NCBI GenBank assembly: GCA_929200395.1
Contig: CAKMZJ010000013.1
Coordinates: forward strand, 1 to 38,240
Direction: 5' to 3'
DNA from: Candidatus Gorgonimonas eunicellae
GTDB taxonomy: Bacteria > Pseudomonadota > Gammaproteobacteria > Pseudomonadales > Endozoicomonadaceae
DNA: 38,240 nucleotides
Positions 32,314 to 38,240 of this stretch are shown here, piece after piece. Position 1 is the first letter of the stretch; each line of letters opens with the position of its first letter. Under the pieces are notes generated by a model, which saw nothing but the letters and a program-made list of their open reading frames with translations, made no database searches and had not been told where the DNA came from. A program made the position numbers and the translations under genes.

Positions 32314-33999
32314 TTATTTTCCTTTGATAGAACAAGTGTATTCATTTAGAATGTTGTCGATGATATTTTGTTGTTGTAATTCTTTTATTTTAGCTATAAA
32401 ATCATTTAGATCTATAATTATTTTATCTACTAATAATATTTCTACAGCATAGTACATAATAGCTATTACAATTACCTTTTCTATATCAGATATTTTAGAA
32501 ATCAGCTCGTTATCTATAACATTTATTAAATTGGTATTATCTGGGAATTTAATATTTCTTTTAATCCGCATATAGAATGAATTTTTTAAATAAACTATTA
32601 AATTTTCTATTATAAACGTTTGATAATATTTTATTTTTTCAGTAGTTATGCTATTTTTATAATAATCTATATGCTTATTAAATATGTTATATTCTTGATC
32701 ATATGCATTATATATTGCAAAAAGATAGCTAGTTTCTTTTTTAAATTTACTAATACAATTTGTTAATTTTAAGTTGTAATTGTTTTCATTATCGATTAGA
32801 ACTAACAAATTTTTTCGCTTTACTAGAGAGCTAAAAGTTGTCTCATTAACATCGATATCACCTGCAAAATTTATTTTTTTTTGATCGTTAATAATATTTT
32901 GTATATTTAAATCTAGTTTAACTATATCTTTAATAATACCAGAAATATTAATAATACTAGCATCCATGGCATTACGATAATACAATAAGCTATTTAATGA
33001 TGTTTCTGTTTGTTGCAATATTGAGTTAGTCTTATCCCTTAATTTGAGCTGCATGTTGGTTATGTTGGCAATAAGTCTGTCTGGATATTTAGCAATGTTT
33101 TTTACTAATATACTAACAATACTGTTAATAAATAAGTCAAGATTATCAAACTGTTTTTTTATAATATTTAAATCGGGGATACTAAAGTCTATATTTCGAA
33201 CAAACTCATTAAATAAAAACATTATCTCTTGAGTTAATTTTTTTTTAAGGGTAGATTGCAATACAATGTTTTCATATTCTACTAAACAAATTAAAGAATG
33301 TATTTTATAGAGAACTTCTTGTGGGTTGTAATGAGGGTTTTCTTTTTTATAATTTAATACATGTTTTATTCCTAACATTATTTTATTTGCTATTTCTTGT
33401 TGGTAAGATGCTATTTGTTTATCAGTAAATATACCTTTTATTGCAATGGCTGTTATAACATCACTAAGATACTTTATTTCTACTGGCTGTTTTACTGTTG
33501 CTAATAGTTTTGTTAAAACAATATGGAAATCATTATTAGAGAGTTGTCTTATTTTGTTAGTATCTAGGTTTATTTTTAAGAAAGCTTCGTTATCTGCATT
33601 CTCTTTAAGAGAATCTGTTATTGTTTGGTTAATATATAGTGGTAATTTATTTTCAATAAAGTACTCCAACATATTTAATAGATTGTTACAATTGGAAACC
33701 TGAAATGTTAAATTGGAATTTATAACTATGTAAGCAGATGAAATATATTTAACTAAGCTATATAAATTGTTGTAATTAATGCGGTATAAGTTTTCTATTC
33801 TATATTTATGACTTTTTTTACATATGTAGTTATATTTTATTTTAAATTCACTTGGATGCAATGAAAGCGACTTAGTATCAGAAGTAGATTTCTGTATTTT
33901 CTTATTACATTTTTTATTTATAATGTAAGTTCCTTTATTTTTATATATATAACTAAAACTTTGTAGTGGTTTTAAATCAGTAATATCGTTGTAATACAT
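32314..33999 (-). CDS. Hypothetical 561-residue helical protein
   Basis: Not recognised. The product is lysine-, asparagine- and isoleucine-rich and almost entirely helical in character from about residue 75 on, with stretches that could form coiled coils (about 270-370 and 440-480). The N-terminal 70 residues are basic (KNKGTYIINKKCNKKIQKS). No signal peptide is seen; a short hydrophobic segment occurs near 508-525 (KVIVIAIMYYAVEILLV) and may be one membrane helix. An AAGG ribosome site precedes the ATG. It lies between the candidate type III substrate gene and a small exported protein, all on the minus strand but with gaps of 167-285 bases. No function is proposed. Confidence 0.7.
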   Translation of the reverse strand: MYYNDITDLKPLQSFSYIYKNKGTYIINKKCNKKIQKSTSDTKSLSLHPSEFKIKYNYICKKSHKYRIENLYRINYNNLYSLVKYISSAYIVINSNLTFQVSNCNNLLNMLEYFIENKLPLYINQTITDSLKENADNEAFLKINLDTNKIRQLSNNDFHIVLTKLLATVKQPVEIKYLSDVITAIAIKGIFTDKQIASYQQEIANKIMLGIKHVLNYKKENPHYNPQEVLYKIHSLICLVEYENIVLQSTLKKKLTQEIMFLFNEFVRNIDFSIPDLNIIKKQFDNLDLFINSIVSILVKNIAKYPDRLIANITNMQLKLRDKTNSILQQTETSLNSLLYYRNAMDASIINISGIIKDIVKLDLNIQNIINDQKKINFAGDIDVNETTFSSLVKRKNLLVLIDNENNYNLKLTNCISKFKKETSYLFAIYNAYDQEYNIFNKHIDYYKNSITTEKIKYYQTFIIENLIVYLKNSFYMRIKRNIKFPDNTNLINVIDNELISKISDIEKVIVIAIMYYAVEILLVDKIIIDLNDFIAKIKELQQQNIIDNILNEYTCSIKGK

Positions 34000-34166
34000 A
34001 TTCCAACCTTCAGTTTTATTATATTATAATAGCTTTACTTACAAAGTGCTTTCTCTTTAAATTTTTTTAGAATATTTATTAGTTAAAAATAGTAACAATA
34101 GCTATCTTATTTAACAAGCTAAATATTACTAGAATGATAAAATTATTTTATAAGATATTTCATAAA

Positions 34167-34736
34167 TTAGTATTTTTCAATTTTACATTGAATAAGAGAA
34201 TTAAAAAGTGCTTTTTGTTCTTTTTCTGATAATAACGTGTTATTATTAAATCCTGCAGTAAAATCGTTATATTGTTTCTCAGAAAAGACATTCTTATTTT
34301 CTAAATAAGCGTAAATATCAGCAATAAGATCTTCAAATTTTATTGCAAATATTTCAGCAGCAGTAGATGATAATGTTAAACTTTTATTATAATCTTTAAT
34401 ATAGTTTCCTCTCTTAAAGTCTAATAACATCATATCTTTAAGCTCAAATGCTATACGTATAACTTCTTCAGCAAAATTTTTAAAATTATGAACCTTCTCC
34501 TGTTCACAGTCTAAAAGTATGTCATTAAAATAATTTAGTCTTTTATAAAGAAACTGTTTAAGTAGATTATTTGCTGACTGCACGTTATTTTCATGTTCAT
34601 AACGAGCCATTTTTTCTATACAAGAAAAACATTCATTCATTTTAATAGCGATTGTTGTAATATTTGAAGCAAAAGCAGAAACAGTAAATAAAAACATTAA
34701 TAAAAAGCCTGCAATAATTTTTTTTATATTTGTCAT
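34167..34736 (-). CDS. Small exported hypothetical protein
   Basis: A 189-residue protein with a clear Sec signal peptide (basic start MTNIKK, hydrophobic IIAGFLLMFLFTVS, cleavage expected after AFA at residue 23). The mature part is helical with three cysteines in the first half (MNECFSCIEK, LDCEQEK) and one near the end (LIQCKIEKY), so disulfides are possible after export. No known domain recognised. The ribosome site is weak. It is the last minus-strand gene before the housekeeping cluster that starts with folD. Confidence 0.72.
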   Translation of the reverse strand: MTNIKKIIAGFLLMFLFTVSAFASNITTIAIKMNECFSCIEKMARYEHENNVQSANNLLKQFLYKRLNYFNDILLDCEQEKVHNFKNFAEEVIRIAFELKDMMLLDFKRGNYIKDYNKSLTLSSTAAEIFAIKFEDLIADIYAYLENKNVFSEKQYNDFTAGFNNNTLLSEKEQKALFNSLIQCKIEKY

Positions 34737-35043
34737 AATTTTTTCTTATTTAAAAGTCAGTTAAATCATTTATGTTTGTTATTTTTCTTAATATCAAATT
34801 AAGAAGTGCCATTATAGCGTAATATTTTCTGCTTTGTAAAGATTCTAGTAGCTATTAGTTAAAATCTATTAGTGAAAAAAAAATAATTTTAAGGTATAAT
34901 ATTAACTACATTGCAGTCTAATTTTGCTATACAAGTAACTCTTTTGGAAATGATCATAATTTAAGGATTTTTAGCTTTTCAATAGCGGCTGTAGCTCTTA
35001 ATTTAACATAAGTGGGTTATTCAAATAAACCGGAAAACATGAA
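34737..35043 (+). promoter_or_regulatory. Intergenic region with likely folD promoter
   Basis: These 307 bases lie between divergent genes. TATAAT at 34895-34900 (in AAGGTATAATATTAAC) faces folD but lies 143 bases before its ATG, and no good -35 hexamer is seen upstream. A GGA ribosome site sits about 9 bases before the folD start. No gene is supported here. Confidence 0.45.
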
Positions 35044-35907
35044 ATGTCAGCAAAAATACTTAATGGAAAAGCTATATCTGAGCAGATAATGCACAATTTA
35101 AAAGCTAAAATTGCAATAATGAAGCAACAAAAACAGCAAATCCCAGGTTTAGCAGTTATTTTAGTTAGCTCTGACAAAGCCTCTGCTATTTATGTAAATA
35201 AAAAGAAAGAAGCATGCAAGCAAGCTGGTATTATCTCTGAAGAATATAATTTACCAGATACAATACCTGAAATTGAATTAGCTCAACTGATTAAAAAATT
35301 GAACTCTAGAAGCGATATTCATGGGATTTTAGTGCAATTACCTTTGCCAAATCATATAAATACAGATAAAATAATGGAATTAATCGATCCTAAAAAAGAT
35401 GTAGATGGTTTTCATCCGTATAATGTTGGTAAACTATTGCAACGCAAGCCACTGTTACGCCCTTGCACCCCTAAAGGCATTATGAAGCTATTAGCTCATA
35501 CTAAAGAAAACTTAAAAGGAAAAAAGGCATTAATAATTGGAGCATCTTCTATAGTAGGTAGACCTATGGCGCTAGAATTGCTTATAGCCGGGTGTACCAC
35601 GACTATTGCGCATAGGTTCACTAAAAATCTAGATGCTGAAATAAGCATGGCGGATATACTCATTGTTGCTATAGGTAAACCCAATATTATTAACAGTGCA
35701 AGTATTAAACCTGGAGCTATAGTAATAGATGTCGGTATAAATAGAACCGAAAGTGGTAAAATAGTTGGCGATGTACTATTTAACAGCGCTAAAGAAAAGG
35801 CTTCATGGATTACACCAGTACCAGGTGGTGTTGGTCCTATGACTGTAGTCTCGTTAATAGAAAATACTATCCAAGCAGCCGAGCAACATCAAGCTAATAC
35901 ATTATGA
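35044..35907 (+). CDS. folD: Methylenetetrahydrofolate dehydrogenase / cyclohydrolase FolD
   Basis: Interconverts 5,10-methylene- and 10-formyl-tetrahydrofolate, feeding purine and formyl-methionine synthesis. The 287 residues are the normal length. Motifs: AIYVNKKKEACKQAGI with the catalytic Tyr and Lys, GILVQLPLPNHI, DVDGFHPYNVGKLLQRK, LRPCTPKGIMKLL, the NADP-binding LIIGASSIVGRPMALELL, and ITPVPGGVGPMTV. The TGA stop overlaps the lspA start in ATGA, so the two genes are translationally coupled. Confidence 0.97.
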   Translation: MSAKILNGKAISEQIMHNLKAKIAIMKQQKQQIPGLAVILVSSDKASAIYVNKKKEACKQAGIISEEYNLPDTIPEIELAQLIKKLNSRSDIHGILVQLPLPNHINTDKIMELIDPKKDVDGFHPYNVGKLLQRKPLLRPCTPKGIMKLLAHTKENLKGKKALIIGASSIVGRPMALELLIAGCTTTIAHRFTKNLDAEISMADILIVAIGKPNIINSASIKPGAIVIDVGINRTESGKIVGDVLFNSAKEKASWITPVPGGVGPMTVVSLIENTIQAAEQHQANTL

Positions 35908-36422
35908 TAAACATTCAGCATCTTTACACATTATTAACTAACTATAAATACAGGTATCTTAGTTTTCTACTATTGAGTACAGCTATTATAGCAGCTGATC
36001 AAATAACTAAGTATGCAATTGCAAATTATTTGCAATACGGAGAAAATATAGAAATAACTCCTTTTTTTTCTATAATTTTAACCTATAATTCTGGTGCAGC
36101 TTTTAGCATGTTAAGTAATGCCGGAGGTTGGCAGCGTATATTTTTATCTTCAGTATCAATAATAGCTGTAGTTTTTATATTAATTTGGATGCTTATAGAT
36201 ATAAAAAATAAAAGAACCATATGGGGGTTATCATTTATTTTAGGTGGCGCTAGCGGTAATTTAATTGATCGTATTAACACGGGGCAAGTTACAGACTTTA
36301 TTCTTTTTGGATACAAAAACTGGTATTTCCCCGCATTTAACATAGCTGATACTTTTATAAGCTTAGGTGCTGTTATCTTAATAATAAATTTATATTTTCA
36401 AAAAAATAATTTAACTAAATAA
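35904..36422 (+). CDS. lspA: Lipoprotein signal peptidase LspA
   Basis: Inner-membrane aspartyl protease that removes the signal peptide of diacylglyceryl-modified prolipoproteins. The 172 residues have four membrane helices. The catalytic pair is visible as the Asp in GNLIDRI and the Asp in AFNIADTFISLG, with the conserved AADQITKYAI near the N-terminus and YNSGAAFSML after helix 1. It starts within the folD stop codon (ATGA overlap). The order lspA-fkpB-ispH is the usual gammaproteobacterial one, but ileS and ribF, which normally come first, are replaced by folD. Confidence 0.96.
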   Translation: MINIQHLYTLLTNYKYRYLSFLLLSTAIIAADQITKYAIANYLQYGENIEITPFFSIILTYNSGAAFSMLSNAGGWQRIFLSSVSIIAVVFILIWMLIDIKNKRTIWGLSFILGGASGNLIDRINTGQVTDFILFGYKNWYFPAFNIADTFISLGAVILIINLYFQKNNLTK

Positions 36423-36447
36423 GTTATATACAGCAGGGATACAAAAC

Positions 36448-36918
36448 ATGAAAGAAACTATAGCAGAAGGTAGTAAGGTAAAGATGCATTTTAGACTATC
36501 TCTAAAAACAGGAGAAGTTATAGATGAAACTTTTAATAAACAACCAGCAGATTTAATTATTGGCGATAACAGCCTACCTAAAAACTTTGAAATGGAATTA
36601 CTAGGGTGCAAACCTAAAGACAAAAAAAAGGTTTTGAAAACTAAAGAACAAGCATTTGGTAACATCAATCCTAAGAATATTCATGTGCTACCAAGAAATA
36701 GATTTTCTTTTAAGGAAAACCTAACAATAGGTACAGTAGTAGAATTCACTGACGCTAATGATAACCCGATTCCTGCGGTAGTAATAAAAAATGATGGTGA
36801 AAATATAACTGTAGATTTTAATCACCCCTTGGCAGGAAAAGATATTTTTTTTGAATTTGAAATACTATCAGTAAGTAATTATAGAATTCCAGCTAAAAAC
36901 ATAAGTGCTTATAAATAA
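36448..36918 (+). CDS. fkpB: FKBP-type peptidyl-prolyl isomerase FkpB (SlpA)
   Basis: A small cytoplasmic prolyl isomerase and chaperone of the SlyD-like FKBP group. The 156 residues (E. coli about 149) show VKMHFRLSLKTGEVIDETF, PADLIIGDNSLPKNFEMELLG and KEQAFGNINPKNIHVLPRNRF. The inserted flap domain (about 75-125) follows, then VDFNHPLAGKDIFFEFEI. It lies 25 bases after lspA and 53 bases before ispH on the same strand, as part of one likely transcript. Confidence 0.95.
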   Translation: MKETIAEGSKVKMHFRLSLKTGEVIDETFNKQPADLIIGDNSLPKNFEMELLGCKPKDKKKVLKTKEQAFGNINPKNIHVLPRNRFSFKENLTIGTVVEFTDANDNPIPAVVIKNDGENITVDFNHPLAGKDIFFEFEILSVSNYRIPAKNISAYK

Positions 36919-36971
36919 TTTTTTTGCTGATTATATACATTTTAGAATTTAAGGTATAGAAAGAAATAATT

Positions 36972-37925
36972 ATGTCATTAACAATAAAACTAGCAAACCC
37001 ACGCGGTTTTTGTGCTGGAGTTGAAAGAGCAATCAATATTGTTGAGTTAGCTTTAGAAACTTTCCATACTACTATTTATGTAAGACATGAGGTAGTTCAT
37101 AATATTACAGTAGTAAATAATTTAAAAAGTCGTGGTGTTATTTTTGTTGATGAACTACATGAAGTACCAGATAATTCAATAGTTATTTTTAGTGCACATG
37201 GAGTTTCACCAGAAGTAGAAGAAGAGGCAGAAAAAAGACAACTGACAGTATTTGATGCTTCTTGTCCATTAGTAAAAAAAGTACATATGGAAGTAGTAAA
37301 ATTTACCAAATTAAATATGGAGTGTATATTAATTGGCCATAGTGGTCATCCTGAAGTTATTGGCACTTTAGGTCAATATAAAAAGCAAACTGGAAAAAAT
37401 ATGCACTTAATTGAAACTAAGGAAGATGCTGTTAATCTTAATATATCCCCAAATACCAAGCTAGCATATGTTACCCAAACTACTTTGTCGGTAGATGATA
37501 CCAAAGAAATAGTTGAAGTATTACGCTCTAAATATCAAGATATCCACACACCTAAAAAAGATGATATCTGCTATGCAACACAAAATAGACAAGATGCAGT
37601 AAAGCTTCTAGCTAAAGAGGTAGATTTATTACTTGTTGTGGGGTCAGCAAATAGTTCAAATTCAACTCGGCTAAAAGAATTAGCTATAAGATGCGGTACT
37701 AAAGCATATCAAATAGACGACGAAACCGAAATAAATAAATCATGGTTAAAAAATATTAAAATTATTGGTATTACCGCTGGAGCATCTGCACCAGAACACT
37801 TAGTACAGCAAATAATACAACAGATTAAAAGCTGGTATAATTGCTCAGTAGAAGAACTAGACGCAGAGAAAGAAAATATCAACTTTATGCTACCTAAAGA
37901 ATTACGCTTAAAACAATTAAGTTAA
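36972..37925 (+). CDS. ispH: 4-hydroxy-3-methylbut-2-enyl diphosphate reductase IspH
   Basis: Last enzyme of the non-mevalonate isoprenoid pathway, making IPP and DMAPP; it contains an iron-sulfur cluster. The 317 residues carry the three cluster cysteines: Cys14 (NPRGFCAGVERAI), Cys98 (VFDASCPLVKKVH) and Cys200 (DDICYATQNRQDAV). Other conserved parts are RHEVVHN, SAHGVSP, GHSGHPEVIGT, VVGSANSSNSTRL and TAGASAPEHLV. It shows that the bacterium makes its own isoprenoid units by the bacterial route. Confidence 0.97.
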   Translation: MSLTIKLANPRGFCAGVERAINIVELALETFHTTIYVRHEVVHNITVVNNLKSRGVIFVDELHEVPDNSIVIFSAHGVSPEVEEEAEKRQLTVFDASCPLVKKVHMEVVKFTKLNMECILIGHSGHPEVIGTLGQYKKQTGKNMHLIETKEDAVNLNISPNTKLAYVTQTTLSVDDTKEIVEVLRSKYQDIHTPKKDDICYATQNRQDAVKLLAKEVDLLLVVGSANSSNSTRLKELAIRCGTKAYQIDDETEINKSWLKNIKIIGITAGASAPEHLVQQIIQQIKSWYNCSVEELDAEKENINFMLPKELRLKQLS

Positions 37926-37996
37926 CTTATTTTAAAAAGTTATTTAGTAAAAAGCAATCAACTTAAAAATATTATCAATAGAGATTTAATCTTATT

Positions 37997-38233
37997 ATGC
38001 TACCTGAAAAAGTAAAGCAATTGCTATTGCAAAAATTTAATGATGCAACGATTAACATAACTGGTGAAGGTTGTGACTTCAGTATTAAAATAATTAGCAA
38101 TATTTTTGTTGGACTACGAGCGGTTAAAAGACAACAGTTAGTGTATAACTGTCTTGACAACCTAATTAAAACTGGTGAACTACACGCAGTTACCATGAAT
38201 TTACTTACTGTTGATGAAGCAAATAATAAATAG
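37997..38233 (+). CDS. BolA/IbaG-family protein
   Basis: A 78-residue protein with the BolA fold. It resembles IbaG rather than BolA: LPEKVKQLLLQKFNDATINI, GEGCDFSIKIISNIFVGL, then the helix AVKRQQLVYNCLDNLI and the end LHAVTMNLLTVDEANN. Members work with monothiol glutaredoxins in iron-sulfur handling through a conserved histidine (in HAV here) and a cysteine; this product has Cys in the loop (EGCDF). It lies 71 bases after ispH. In many gammaproteobacteria ibaG lies between mlaB and murA, so its place after ispH is less usual. Complete at the window edge. Confidence 0.85.
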   Translation: MLPEKVKQLLLQKFNDATINITGEGCDFSIKIISNIFVGLRAVKRQQLVYNCLDNLIKTGELHAVTMNLLTVDEANNK

Positions 38234-38240
38234 TTTTATA

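Noticed and set aside
1..38240. Complete circular plasmid, because kdsD and an ibaG-like gene lie at the two ends
   Set aside because: The window carries rpoD, dnaG, folP, ispH and other essential chromosomal genes and no plasmid replication gene; the ends fall between genes by chance or by window choice.

Overview
The window is strongly AT-rich chromosomal DNA of a host-associated gammaproteobacterium; I cannot fix the lineage more closely. Three things support this. The sigma-70 factor has the gammaproteobacterial N-terminal region and FLDE-type end. The cluster folD-lspA-fkpB-ispH is followed by a BolA/IbaG-type gene. KdsD points to Kdo-type lipopolysaccharide. Many intergenic regions are several hundred bases long and hold related degenerate repeats, which suggests a genome relaxed by an intracellular or symbiotic life.

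Layout. Positions 1-11060 are housekeeping genes, all on the minus strand: kdsD, rpoD, dnaG, a small multidrug-resistance/guanidinium exporter (gdx type), folP and putA. Positions 11667-34736 are an accessory block. It holds two complete tandem paralogues of about 1,100 residues and a truncated third copy fused to the tail of an SGNH/GDSL hydrolase. Next come an exported 751-residue protein ending in a eukaryote-like CHY / CTCHY / RING-H2 module (the RCHY1/Pirh2 arrangement), a chitin-active LPMO of the GbpA type, dgt, an F-box/WD40 protein, an unknown 535-residue protein, an SycD/LcrH-type type III secretion chaperone, a candidate substrate with a duplicated N-terminal motif, an unknown 561-residue protein and a small exported protein. 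Positions 35044-38233 return to housekeeping genes on the plus strand: folD, lspA, fkpB, ispH and a bolA/ibaG-like gene.

How it fits together. The accessory block looks like a host-interaction island. Two proteins carry domains of two different eukaryotic ubiquitin-ligase classes (RING-H2 of RCHY1 type, and F-box plus WD40 of SCF type). A type III chaperone indicates that a type III secretion system exists elsewhere in the genome. The tandem large proteins share a near-identical N-terminus and a conserved upstream control module with a TATAAT box; in two copies a strong palindrome sits over the -35 position. They are the best candidates here for an undescribed co-regulated family of secreted proteins. 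Secretion, host targets and regulation are inferences; domains, motifs, palindromes and duplications are read directly from the sequence.

No tRNA, rRNA, CRISPR array, transposase or phage gene was recognised.
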